From the NCBI GenBank assembly GCA_913052545.1, contig CAJXEF010000017.1, positions 1-20,507 of the forward strand: a DNA stretch of 20,507 nt, in the 5' to 3' direction. This document shows, one piece after another, positions 1-7,800 of the stretch (positions within the stretch are counted from its first letter, which is position 1; the number at the start of each line of letters is the position of its first letter). A model generated the notes under the pieces. That model saw only the letters and a list, made by a program, of their open reading frames with translations, was not told the DNA's origin and made no database searches. Source of the DNA: an uncultured Chloroflexota bacterium. Its GTDB lineage: Bacteria; Chloroflexota; Dehalococcoidia; UBA3495. A program made the position numbers and the translations under genes.

Positions 1-1158
1 TAGCACTGATATGACTTCTATATCCAGTTCATCGGCCGCCACAACATCCCCTACCGTTGGTATCCGTCCTAATGTTCGATACACATAGCCGCCTATCGTA
101 TCTACATCCGAATCATTCAGGTCAATCTTAAAAAGATCCTCCACATCTTCGGTTGTTACTCCAGCATCTATAATCGCTGATCCATCTGAAAATTGAGTCA
201 CCGGCTTATCATTAGATGAAAACTCGTCCTCTAGCTCACCCACTATCTCCTCTAACAAGTCTTCCATACTAACCAGACCTTCCGTACCACCATATTCATC
301 TACCACTATTGCGAACTGAATAGATTTCTCTTGCATTTCCTGTAATAATCCATCCAGCCTTTTTGACTCGGGAATAAAAAATGCTGGGCGAATAAAATCA
401 GGCAATAGAAACTTACGATTCTGATTAGCCAATATTCCAAGAATATCACGAGCGTGAACTACGCCAGTAACATGATCAATCGTATCTTCATAAACCGGCA
501 GCCGGCTATGACCACTCTTGAGGAAGAGTTCGACAACTTCATCCATTCCGGCCGTTATCTTAACGGCAATCATATCTAACCGTGGGACCATAATTTCTCT
601 GGCAGTGGATACATCTAACCGAACTATAGAACGCAGCATTTCCCTATCTTTTTCATCTAAATTCACTACTTCGTCTTTTGTTAAAATCGAGTCTGAAAAT
701 TCTAACGAATCCACCGAACTGAATTTTTGATTATCCCCTAAAGACAAATTGTTCAATCCCGAGTCACTGAAACCTTCCTTCTTAGATTTCGTGATGAAAC
801 GAACAAGGTTATTGAAACATCTAGACAGCCTTAGGGTTTTAACGGAAGTTATTTTATAAATTATAAAATCTATGGACACGATTGCCGCTAATAGGACAAT
901 GAAACCACATCCTAGAGCCAACCAAACTGGGGCGACTACAGAAATCGACAGGAAAGATACGCAAACCGATAATCCTATAATCGGGATATACTTTATATAA
1001 AGGACAAGTTGGTTAAGATTTTTAAAGGGAGTATTTGTGTTAGTTACCGACAATGAAGGGGATAGACGTGAAGAATATTGAAGCAACACCGTAAGTACAT
1101 AAAAACCTAAAAATACTAAACACAGTAATGATAATGGTATCTCACTATCCGTTTCCAA
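1..1158 (-). CDS. CBS-pair/CorC-HlyC membrane protein (partial, 3' end off window)
   Basis: The reverse strand is open for 386 codons from a TTG at 1158 to the left edge. The start is set by a strong AAGGAGG five bases upstream; an overlapping GTG frame stops after five codons. Hydrophobic segments lie near residues 7-27, 58-75 and 77-100. A polar linker follows, then a CBS pair starting at REIMVPR (M190) with HSRLPVYED (about 212-220) and the second-CBS signature DEYGGTEGLVSMEDLLEEI, then the start of a CorC_HlyC domain (DTIGGYVYRTLGRIP). The family (TlyC/CorC/CNNM relatives) is linked to Mg2+/Co2+ homeostasis, with CBS domains sensing nucleotides on the cytoplasmic side. The membrane part lacks the usual Ser/Glu motif after helix 1 and the GE-x-x-PK motif, so ion transport is not assured. 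It lies 32 bases after glmU on the same strand, so co-transcription is likely. The domain call is firm; the exact role is not. Confidence 0.87.
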   Translation of the reverse strand, partial: METDSEIPLSLLCLVFLGFYVLTVLLQYSSRLSPSLSVTNTNTPFKNLNQLVLYIKYIPIIGLSVCVSFLSISVVAPVWLALGCGFIVLLAAIVSIDFIIYKITSVKTLRLSRCFNNLVRFITKSKKEGFSDSGLNNLSLGDNQKFSSVDSLEFSDSILTKDEVVNLDEKDREMLRSIVRLDVSTAREIMVPRLDMIAVKITAGMDEVVELFLKSGHSRLPVYEDTIDHVTGVVHARDILGILANQNRKFLLPDFIRPAFFIPESKRLDGLLQEMQEKSIQFAIVVDEYGGTEGLVSMEDLLEEIVGELEDEFSSNDKPVTQFSDGSAIIDAGVTTEDVEDLFKIDLNDSDVDTIGGYVYRTLGRIPTVGDVVAADELDIEVISVL

Positions 1159-1161
1159 TCA

Positions 1162-1170
1162 CCCCTCCTT
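1162..1170 (-). promoter_or_regulatory. Strong ribosome binding site deciding the TTG start of the CorC-like gene
   Basis: On the reverse strand AAGGAGGGG precedes TTG at 1158. The AAGGAGG core leaves a 5-base spacer. No ATG or GTG in the same frame is near, so this site supports a TTG start. Confidence 0.7.
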
Positions 1171-1190
1171 AAAAATTAACTACCCTTTCC

Positions 1191-2549
1191 TTACCGTATG
1201 ATTCTAGCAGGTACTCCGACAACTAGTCTAGATTCCGGCACATCTTTAATTACAACCGCGCCCGCGCCAGTAGAAGCCCTGGCGCCGACAGTGACAGGTG
1301 CCACCAATAGAGTATCGCACCCTATAAACGCTCCTGGCTCTATAAGCGTATTATGTTTGTTTATACCATCGAAATTACAGGTAATAGTACCGGCACCTAT
1401 ATTTACGTCGGATCCGATAGTGGCATCTCCCAAGTAACTGAAATGCCCCGCCACAGAACCTTCAGCCAACCAAGTGTTTTTAACCTCTACGTAATTACCT
1501 ATATAAACATTCGATTCTAAATAAGAACCAGGCCTTAGATGGCTAAATGGCCCAACAGTCACTCCAGATTCAATAGTACTGGATTCCAAGTGGGAGCAAA
1601 TAATTCGATTTCTATCACCGATAACGCTGTTATCTATCAACGAATTAGGACCGATTTGACAATCCTCACCTATCTGAGTCGTACCCCGTAACGCAGTATT
1701 AGGAAAAATTATTGAATCCTGCCCAATAACTACATCGTGATCGATATACACGGAGGCTGGATCTTGAATTGTTACACCTTCCAACATCCAATGTTCTAGA
1801 ATTCGCTGCCGTTCGATTGCTTCGACTCTAGACAGCTCTACCCTATTGTTAACCCCTAACAATTCCTCCAATTTGGAACAGTTCTCAGCATTTATCTCGG
1901 TACCGTCCTCATCAGCAATTGCTGCCAATGATGTGATATATCTCTCACCAGATTTATTAGAGGTTATTTTGTTGATACTACGTCCTAAAAACTTTGGATC
2001 GAAGCAATATACCCCTACGTTCGCTTCCAAGAAACTGTCGCTTTCAAAATCGGGACCATCAGCTGCTTCTAGTATGTGGGTAATCCGTCCTTCAATATCA
2101 CGATGAATAATCCCAAGTTCTTGCTCTATTACGTCTGAAACTGTCAACAAAGACATTGATGCTAATTTATTTGAATGAGACAGACATAACTTTTCAACTG
2201 ACTGAGATCGTAACAACGGAACATCCCCGTTCATTACGAGAACTTGATGGTCTCCGCCAAGTATCATAGGCATAACACGTTCCAGGGCATCACCTGTACC
2301 TTTAGGATCATACTGAACTACATATTCAAAACCATCACCTAAAGTTTGCTGTATGGCCGCTATGTTTTCCGGAGACACAACGATGATAATGTTGTTAATC
2401 TCTAGTTGATGCATCAATTCCACAGGATACTTAATTAGTTCCCGACCGCAGACTTGATGAAGAACTTTCGGTAAACGAGATTTCATCCTTGATCCACGCC
2501 CCGCAGCCAAAATTACGCCTGTCCACTGGTTACCGATTATCCCAGTCAT
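1191..2549 (-). CDS. glmU: Bifunctional GlmU: GlcNAc-1-P uridyltransferase / GlcN-1-P acetyltransferase
   Basis: GlmU acetylates glucosamine-1-phosphate and then joins it to UTP, giving UDP-GlcNAc for peptidoglycan and glycans in the cytoplasm. The N-terminal domain opens with LAAGRGSRMKSRLPKVLHQV, the nucleotidyltransferase signature, and continues with VMNGDVPLL. The C-terminal half is a left-handed beta-helix of hexapeptide repeats with the acetyltransferase signatures GHFSYLGDATIG and NIGAGTITCNFDG and the end VVGVPARIIR. At 452 aa it is close to the usual ~456. An in-frame ATG at 2630 would add 27 residues, but it has no ribosome site and lies upstream of an extended -10 promoter at 2611-2619. 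The ATG at 2549, with GGAG about nine bases upstream, is therefore preferred. Both active-site regions look intact. The CorC-like gene follows after 32 bases. Confidence 0.96.
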   Translation of the reverse strand: MTGIIGNQWTGVILAAGRGSRMKSRLPKVLHQVCGRELIKYPVELMHQLEINNIIIVVSPENIAAIQQTLGDGFEYVVQYDPKGTGDALERVMPMILGGDHQVLVMNGDVPLLRSQSVEKLCLSHSNKLASMSLLTVSDVIEQELGIIHRDIEGRITHILEAADGPDFESDSFLEANVGVYCFDPKFLGRSINKITSNKSGERYITSLAAIADEDGTEINAENCSKLEELLGVNNRVELSRVEAIERQRILEHWMLEGVTIQDPASVYIDHDVVIGQDSIIFPNTALRGTTQIGEDCQIGPNSLIDNSVIGDRNRIICSHLESSTIESGVTVGPFSHLRPGSYLESNVYIGNYVEVKNTWLAEGSVAGHFSYLGDATIGSDVNIGAGTITCNFDGINKHNTLIEPGAFIGCDTLLVAPVTVGARASTGAGAVVIKDVPESRLVVGVPARIIR

Positions 2550-2610
2550 AAGGACACTCTCCACCACTTTCAGATTTAGTCCACTGTAAAACGCTCGCCC
2601 ATTGTCAAGA

Positions 2611-2619
2611 ATTATAACA
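2611..2619 (-). promoter_or_regulatory. Extended -10 promoter for glmU
   Basis: The reverse strand reads TGTTATAAT, a perfect extended -10 (TGn plus TATAAT). No good -35 is seen upstream, which is normal for extended -10 promoters. Transcription would start near 2604, giving a leader of about 55 bases to the ATG at 2549. Confidence 0.5.
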
Positions 2620-2690
2620 GGCAACAACATATAGACTATTAAGGCTATCCTAGCTCCCCCAGTTGGTATAACACTTATTGTAACGTTCCA

Positions 2691-2719
2691 TTGACAACAC
2701 TATCCTAACAACGGACAAT
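2691..2719 (+). promoter_or_regulatory. Sigma-70-type promoter for the small protein/amidase operon
   Basis: A perfect -35 TTGACA (2691-2696), a 17-base spacer and -10 GACAAT (2714-2719, four of six consensus positions). The expected start near 2726 leaves a leader of about 75 bases before the GTG at 2802. Confidence 0.55.
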
Positions 2720-2801
2720 TGGCCGATCTTGAATTTAGACTATTCGATAACCCAACTAATTTTTTGCGAAGTCTTAATCTCGATCGGAAAGAGGCATAAA
2801 A

Positions 2802-2993
2802 GTGGAAGATCTTTCAATTTCAGAAATCAAAAGTCTTGCCAAATCAGCAGGAATCAACATACCAGAACACCTTCTAGAAGAAGTAGGGTATAGCTTAAAC
2901 GGCTTGCTAGAAGCTTTAGATACTATACCTAACTATCAATGGCAACATATAGAAGCTCTCCCAATATTCATAGAGAATCAGCTACAAGATTAG
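2802..2993 (+). CDS. Small GatC/AtzG-like protein, probable amidase partner subunit
   Basis: A 63-aa acidic protein starting at GTG, with AAAGAGG about seven bases upstream. It has the GatC-like layout: an N-terminal helix (ISEIKSLAKSAGI), a turn with IPEHLLEEV, a helix (SLNGLLEALDTI), then a short tail with EALPIF. In the AtzG/DUF4089 family, known as the small subunit of the AtzE amidase complex, a comparable tail motif (Ala/Pro-x-Phe) follows the two helices. The gene directly precedes two amidases on the same strand, which is the context expected for such a partner. No signal peptide or membrane segment is visible. The similarity was judged by eye and is short, so family membership is probable rather than certain. 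True GatC of the tRNA amidotransferase is the alternative, but no gatB is nearby. Binding to either amidase is inferred from position. Confidence 0.72.
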   Translation: MEDLSISEIKSLAKSAGINIPEHLLEEVGYSLNGLLEALDTIPNYQWQHIEALPIFIENQLQD

Positions 2994-3046
2994 CCTAAAT
3001 ATGTTCATACTTGCCTACTCCTCGATTATATAGGGAGTTATTTCAA

Positions 3047-4462
3047 TTGAATAAAACAGATCTCGCATTTCTATCGACAACAGACCTCTCGAATTTGATA
3101 AAAAATAGATCAGTGTCGCCGGTCGAAGCGACGCAAGCTTATCTTGATCGTATTGAAGAAATAGATGGAAAACTTAATTCATTTATAACTGTGTGCACAG
3201 AAGAGTCTTTAAAGCAAGCTAAACAAGCCGAAACGGAAATCAAGAACGGCCGTCATCTAGGCCCAATGCATGGCATCCCTATCGCAGTAAAAGACCAGAT
3301 ATACACTAAGGGTATACTTACAACCAACGGATCTAATATCCATAGAAATTTTGTTCCAGACTTTGATGCAACCATAATATCCAACCTAAAAAAGTCTGGC
3401 TCCGTGTTACTCGGCAAATTAAATATGAGTGAATTTGCCAGCGGCGACGCTTTTTATCATCCTTACGGGCGCCCTTTAAACCCCTGGGATTTATCTAGAA
3501 ATCCCGGAACCTCGAGTAGCGGAAGTGGAGCTGCGACGTCAGCCTTCCTATGCTCAACATCTCTGGGGGAAGATACCGCCGGTTCCATACGTGGACCGGC
3601 TGCTTTTTGCGGATTAGTCGGTATACGTCCCACTTGGGGTTTAGTAAGCCGATACGGCGTATTTGGAGCCTGTTGGTCTATGGATACTGTAGGTCCCATA
3701 TCCCGATCCACTGCTGACTGCGCCCTTACGCTGGCTGCAATCGCCGGACACGATAAAAATGACCCGTTTACCCGAGATGCTCCGGTGCCAGATTACTTAT
3801 CCCATTTGACCGGTGATATCGAGGGACTAAAAATCGGGGTAATTGAGGAACGCATTGCAAACGGTACCGTTGACCCAGAAATACGCGATGCTATCACTAA
3901 TGCTATCTCCGTGCTCGAAAACTTGGGGGCAATAATCGTAAATATCTCCGTACCCATGATGGTTCATTCAGCCATAATTTCATCTGCTATCATCGCAAGT
4001 GATGCGGCGAGCCTCAACACTGACAATATCGCTACGAATTTGGATGTTTTTGATCACAACAACCAAATTCGGATGTTAATGGGAAGCATTCTTCCTGGGG
4101 TGGCATACCAAAAAGCTATCAAACTCAGGGCCCTTCTCAGGGATCAAATCATCGACACTTTTAAACAGGTAGACCTGTTACTTATGCCAACTTCATCTAT
4201 ACCATCGCCCTTAATACCCAATAAGGCGGGTTTAAGTAATAAGCAAGAGGTGATCGACGCTTTTTCTGGTAGGCGCAATTTCACAGCGCCTTTCAACTTG
4301 GCCGGCAATCCAGCTATTTCTATCAATTGTGGTTTTACCAATACTGGATTACCTATCGGACTTCAAATAGCTGGGCAACCGTTCGATGAAGTCACGGTCT
4401 TCAGAGTTGCCCATGCTTATGAACAATCCACAGAATGGCACAAACGCATGCCCCCAATTTAG
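3047..4462 (+). CDS. Amidase signature family hydrolase, first of a tandem pair (AtzE/GatA-like)
   Basis: A cytoplasmic Ser-cisSer-Lys amidohydrolase of 471 aa, the usual family size. The triad is visible: K82 in PIAVKDQ, cis-Ser S156 in GTSSSGSG, and nucleophile S180 in DTAGSIRGPAA, with the 24-residue cis-Ser to Ser spacing of the family. GLVGIRPTWGLVSRYGV and GLPIGLQIAGQP are further family marks. The usual DTGGS is DTAGS here. Two TTG starts are possible: 3011, without a visible ribosome site, and 3047, with GGGAG nine bases upstream; 3047 also gives the N-terminus typical of the family. The gene follows the GatC/AtzG-like gene and precedes a second amidase by 31 bases, so all three are probably one operon. 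The substrate cannot be read from the sequence. A tRNA amidotransferase GatA role is less likely without gatB. Confidence 0.9.
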   Translation: MNKTDLAFLSTTDLSNLIKNRSVSPVEATQAYLDRIEEIDGKLNSFITVCTEESLKQAKQAETEIKNGRHLGPMHGIPIAVKDQIYTKGILTTNGSNIHRNFVPDFDATIISNLKKSGSVLLGKLNMSEFASGDAFYHPYGRPLNPWDLSRNPGTSSSGSGAATSAFLCSTSLGEDTAGSIRGPAAFCGLVGIRPTWGLVSRYGVFGACWSMDTVGPISRSTADCALTLAAIAGHDKNDPFTRDAPVPDYLSHLTGDIEGLKIGVIEERIANGTVDPEIRDAITNAISVLENLGAIIVNISVPMMVHSAIISSAIIASDAASLNTDNIATNLDVFDHNNQIRMLMGSILPGVAYQKAIKLRALLRDQIIDTFKQVDLLLMPTSSIPSPLIPNKAGLSNKQEVIDAFSGRRNFTAPFNLAGNPAISINCGFTNTGLPIGLQIAGQPFDEVTVFRVAHAYEQSTEWHKRMPPI

Positions 4463-4493
4463 CCAATTTCGATTACCTATACAGGAGATCTCC

Positions 4494-5840
4494 ATGGAGT
4501 TATGGGAGTTATCAGCATCTGAGATAACGGCAAAGGTTAGAGATCGTATAATCTCTCCGGTGGAAGTGATGGAGGCATTTCTGGATAGAATCAACAAGTT
4601 GGAACCTTCCCTGAAAGCCTGGGTATATCTAGATCCAGATCAAGCAATAGCAGAAGCCAAAAGGAAGGAAACAGAATTAAATTCGGGAAAAGTATTGGGA
4701 CCTCTCTATGGAGTGCCAATTGGCGTCAAAGATATCTATTACACAGCCGGCATTCCTACTACCGCTTGTTCAAAAGTTTTTGCTGATTTTATCCCTGAAC
4801 ACGATGCGACCACTGTATCCACCTTAAAAGAGGCCGGTGCAATAATAATAGGTAAAACCGTAACCACAGAATTTGCTTGCGCTGATCCCTCTCCCACGAT
4901 AAACCCTTGGAATCCACACCATACACCTGGGGGCTCCAGTAGTGGATCAGCAGTGGCCGTATCCTCGAGAATGTGCCCTGTAGCGTTAGGGTCGCAGACC
5001 GTCGGTTCAGTGCTAAGGCCAGCCTCTTACAACGGTTTAGTAGGGTTCAAACCCAACTTCGGGAGAGTCAGCCGTTATGGTGTCATACCGGTAAGCTGGA
5101 CATTAGACACCATGGGGTGGTTAGTGCGTACAGTGGAGGATGCGGCTCTTTTACTACAAGTGCTAGCCGGACCAGACCCCAACGATCCGGTATCAGTAAA
5201 AACAGCCGTCCCTGATTATTTAAGTTCTCTCTCTAAAAGTTCAGCCCCAAAATTTGGAGTATTACGGGGTTTTTTCTACGATGAAGCTGACGAACAAACC
5301 CAATCTAATCTAGACAATATCCTTGACCGATTTAAACGGTCCGGTGCCCAAGTAACTGAACTTTCCCTATCAGATAGTATAGAAACAGCTATCGTTGATC
5401 AACGGCTGATAATGTCAGTAGAAGGTGCGGCTTTTCACGAACCAATGTTCAGGGAACATGAAAATGATTATCAACCTCAATTAAGGGCGATGATAGAAAA
5501 TGGTCTTAGAGTTGATGCGATAAATTATTCTAAAGCAAAGGAACGCCGCATAAAATTCGTCCGAGACATGGAGATCTTAACTGAACAAGTCGATGTCTTG
5601 ATCACTCCCTCAACTCCTACTCCCGCCCTAGCTGATTTATCCAATACCGGCAACACCATATTCCAAGGTCCCTGGACATACTGCGGTCTGCCAGCGATCA
5701 CCATACCATCCGGCTTGTCCTCATCTGGATTACCGTTGGGAATCCAGATGATCAGTCCAAAGCTTGCAGAAGCCAAACTTTTGCAAATAGCCTGGTGGTG
5801 CGAGCACATATTAGATCTGAACCTTTATCCACCTTTGTGA
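4494..5840 (+). CDS. Amidase signature family hydrolase, second of a tandem pair
   Basis: A second Ser-cisSer-Lys amidase, 448 aa. K79 lies in PIGVKDIYYT, cis-Ser S148 in PGGSSSGSAVAV and nucleophile S172 in GSQTVGSVLRPAS, again 24 residues apart. GLVGFKPNFGRVSRYGV and GLPLGIQMI complete the family pattern. Its GSQTVGSVLRPAS resembles AtzE-type and related amidases more than GatA; the position usually Gly before the GS pair is Val. The frame is open further upstream into the previous gene, but the ATG at 4494 has AGGAG eight bases upstream and gives a normal N-terminus (MELWELSASEI). It is a clearly diverged paralogue of the preceding amidase rather than a recent copy. Linear amide, carboxybiuret-like or other nitrogenous substrates are all possible; which one is unknown. 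Confidence 0.9.
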   Translation: MELWELSASEITAKVRDRIISPVEVMEAFLDRINKLEPSLKAWVYLDPDQAIAEAKRKETELNSGKVLGPLYGVPIGVKDIYYTAGIPTTACSKVFADFIPEHDATTVSTLKEAGAIIIGKTVTTEFACADPSPTINPWNPHHTPGGSSSGSAVAVSSRMCPVALGSQTVGSVLRPASYNGLVGFKPNFGRVSRYGVIPVSWTLDTMGWLVRTVEDAALLLQVLAGPDPNDPVSVKTAVPDYLSSLSKSSAPKFGVLRGFFYDEADEQTQSNLDNILDRFKRSGAQVTELSLSDSIETAIVDQRLIMSVEGAAFHEPMFREHENDYQPQLRAMIENGLRVDAINYSKAKERRIKFVRDMEILTEQVDVLITPSTPTPALADLSNTGNTIFQGPWTYCGLPAITIPSGLSSSGLPLGIQMISPKLAEAKLLQIAWWCEHILDLNLYPPL

Positions 5841-6006
5841 GAGATATATTATTTATGACTAATCTTGCCTCATTCTAGGAGGCTAGTACCAAACACCGTT
5901 TATAGACAAGCCCACGTCAAACACCTGTTCCGAGAATTTATTCTAATATTGCAGAGCTTGTGCCCATGGCTATATAGCTCCGTAAAGGTCGTAAATGCTT
6001 GAATGG
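5841..6006. other. Intergenic spacer between amidase operon and thiolase promoter
   Basis: No gene or RNA was recognised. A short hairpin (GCCTC 5867-5871 with GAGGC 5879-5883) follows the second amidase stop but has no T-run after it, so it is at most a weak transcript end. Confidence 0.4.
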
Positions 6007-6035
6007 TTGACTAGGTCGGACCGTCTCAGCATAAT
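6007..6035 (+). promoter_or_regulatory. Sigma-70-type promoter for the thiolase/OB-fold pair
   Basis: -35 TTGACT (6007-6012), a 17-base spacer and -10 CATAAT (6030-6035). Each box differs from consensus at one position. The expected start near 6042 leaves a leader of about 49 bases, with GGAGGG before the ATG at 6091. Confidence 0.6.
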
Positions 6036-6090
6036 TACCAACTGAACAAAGCTAATGAAAAGGGTACGTTTGTACTTGGAGGGTTGATAA

Positions 6091-7368
6091 ATGGTCGCAT
6101 CGACTAGAAGACGCCAACTAGGTAGATCGGTTTCTGTTATAGGTGTAGGTATGTCTCAATTCGGAGCTTTTAAAGAGAAAACCAGTCGAGACCTTTTTGT
6201 CGAAGCATTTCAAGATCTAATGAACAACTTAGACGAGGGGTTAGATGTAGAAGATATTGAATGTGGTTACCTCGGCAACTACTCCTCGGATTTATTTGAA
6301 GGCCAAGGACATACAGCCCCGATCATAGCCGATTGGATTGGCATTACTCCTACACCTGTGACTCGAATCGAAAACGCCTGCGCCAGCAGCGGAAGTGCGT
6401 TGAGAGAAGGTATCATGGCCATAGCTTCCGGAATGTACGATGTAGTCCTGGTAGGCGGAGTTGAAAAAATGACAAGCCTACCAACCGAAGGCGTTACCGA
6501 TGTGTTAGCTACGGCCGCCGATTGCATTTATGAAGTTCCGGCAGGACTCACCTTTCCAGGAATCTACGGAGCCATTGCTAAAGCTCATATGGATCGGTAT
6601 GAGACCAACTTAAATCACCTACTAAAAGTGGGCATTAAAAACCACAACAATGGATCTCTGAATCCTAACGCCCAGTTTAATGTCACAATTAAACAAATGA
6701 TGGAACGACGACAAGCCAGAGCTGAACAACGCGGTGAATCAGTTCCTGAATGGAGAGATGAACTTGCATTTTTAAACGACCCTACTTCCAATCCATGGGT
6801 AGCGTGGCCGTTAAGACTTTACGATTGTGCACCAATAACAGATGGTGCATCGTGTCTACTCCTGACAAGTTCAGAGATTGCGAGTAATTTCACTCAGAAA
6901 CCAGTTCAAATAGTAGGGACGGGACAGGCAACCGGGCGGCCACTACATGCAGCAGAAGAGTTAACGTCACTCTCCGCGGCTAAACATGCTAGTTCTCAGG
7001 CATATCAAATGGCAGGTATAACAGCACAAGACGTACAAGTAGCGGAAGTACACGATTGCTTTACTATCGCTGAAATCATCGCGAGCGAGGACTTAGGCTT
7101 TTTTGAACCTGGTGCAGGACCGAGAGCTGTTGATGAGGGTAGGACATCTCTGACTGGTGATCGACCTATAAATACATCAGGAGGGCTCAAATCCAAAGGA
7201 CATCCTGTTGGTGCGTCGGGCGTGGCACAAGTAATAGAAGTTTTTCATCAACTCCGGGGCGAAGCAGGGCTCAGACAATTACCAAACCCCGATTTGGAAG
7301 TCGGTCTAACTCATAACGTAGGTGGCACTGGCGGTACGTGCGTAGTAAATATTTTCCGCCGAGGATGA
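6091..7368 (+). CDS. SCP2/SCPx-type thiolase (acetyl-CoA acetyltransferase family)
   Basis: A 425-aa thiolase-fold enzyme expected to make or cleave beta-ketoacyl-CoA in the cytoplasm. Visible catalytic features are the nucleophilic Cys C97 in NACASSG, the SCP2-class HDCF motif (H321-D322-C323), the GHPVGASG motif with H371, and the C-terminal HNVGGTGGTC. The HDCF motif and the form of the C-terminus place it in the SCP2/SCPx and archaeal-type group rather than with classical FadA/PhaA thiolases. The ATG has GGAGGG eight bases upstream. The stop is seven bases before a DUF35 zinc-ribbon/OB-fold gene. In archaea and several bacteria this pairing forms a complex in which the OB-fold protein helps bind or channel CoA substrates. 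Chain length and direction of reaction cannot be told. Nearby amidases and a flavin monooxygenase suggest a catabolic setting, which is inference. Confidence 0.93.
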   Translation: MVASTRRRQLGRSVSVIGVGMSQFGAFKEKTSRDLFVEAFQDLMNNLDEGLDVEDIECGYLGNYSSDLFEGQGHTAPIIADWIGITPTPVTRIENACASSGSALREGIMAIASGMYDVVLVGGVEKMTSLPTEGVTDVLATAADCIYEVPAGLTFPGIYGAIAKAHMDRYETNLNHLLKVGIKNHNNGSLNPNAQFNVTIKQMMERRQARAEQRGESVPEWRDELAFLNDPTSNPWVAWPLRLYDCAPITDGASCLLLTSSEIASNFTQKPVQIVGTGQATGRPLHAAEELTSLSAAKHASSQAYQMAGITAQDVQVAEVHDCFTIAEIIASEDLGFFEPGAGPRAVDEGRTSLTGDRPINTSGGLKSKGHPVGASGVAQVIEVFHQLRGEAGLRQLPNPDLEVGLTHNVGGTGGTCVVNIFRRG

Positions 7369-7375
7369 CGAAAAC

Positions 7376-7789
7376 ATGTCTAGCGAACTGAGAGATTTTA
7401 ATTCCCACTCTTTTTACGCCTATTTAACCGAAGGGAAGCTCATGGGTATAAGATGTAAACGATGTACTCAGCTTTCAGTAGAACCACGCCCGTTGTGTCC
7501 CAGTTGTCACGCCAGTGATATTGAATGGCACGAATATAGTGGAACGGGATATTTAAGTACCTTTACCTGTATTTCGATCGTGCCAGTACGTATGGAACAA
7601 AAAGGGTATGGCAGAAACAATCCATATTGCAGCGGTGTGATAACTCTAACAGAAGGCCCAAGAATAAGTGCGAGATTATCACAGGTTGATGCGTCCAATC
7701 CTCAAACGATTAAAAGTGGAATGTCATTAAGAATTGATTTCAGTGAGATAGATACCGATAATCCGATATTGACCTTTTGCCCTGATTAA
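7376..7789 (+). CDS. DUF35 zinc-ribbon/OB-fold protein, thiolase partner
   Basis: A 137-aa protein with an N-terminal helix and a rubredoxin-like zinc ribbon whose four ligands are C27, C30, C41 and C44 (CKRC...CPSC), followed by a beta-rich OB-fold (GYLSTFTCISIVPVR, PYCSGVITL, MSLRIDFSEI). This is the standard Zn-ribbon plus DUF35 OB-fold layout at the usual length. Members are nearly always next to a thiolase or thiolase-like gene. In the studied archaeal thiolase/HMG-CoA synthase complex the homologue holds the shared CoA site. Here it begins seven bases after the thiolase stop, so the two should be translated from one mRNA, which ends at the terminator just downstream. The enzyme itself should have no independent catalytic activity; that statement rests on family knowledge. 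Confidence 0.92.
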   Translation: MSSELRDFNSHSFYAYLTEGKLMGIRCKRCTQLSVEPRPLCPSCHASDIEWHEYSGTGYLSTFTCISIVPVRMEQKGYGRNNPYCSGVITLTEGPRISARLSQVDASNPQTIKSGMSLRIDFSEIDTDNPILTFCPD

Positions 7790-7800
7790 AACGTCCCCAG

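Noticed and set aside
518..730. A 70-codon plus-strand frame opposite the CorC-like gene
   Set aside because: The reverse strand carries clear CBS motifs here; the plus-strand translation is Ser/Thr/Ile-rich with no domain and no convincing start.
2550..2630. Longer glmU start at 2630
   Set aside because: No ribosome site, extra residues not typical of GlmU, and an extended -10 promoter lies inside the added stretch.
3011..3046. Longer first-amidase start (TTG at 3011)
   Set aside because: No Shine-Dalgarno is seen before it, whereas TTG at 3047 has GGGAG at good spacing and gives the usual family N-terminus. The longer form cannot be fully excluded.
2802..5840. A tRNA-dependent amidotransferase (GatCAB) operon
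   Set aside because: No gatB is present, there are two amidases instead of one GatA, and the small protein is shorter than usual GatC with an AtzG-like tail.
5855..5878. Seven-codon ATG frame after the second amidase
   Set aside because: Too short, with no ribosome site and no sign of a leader-peptide arrangement.
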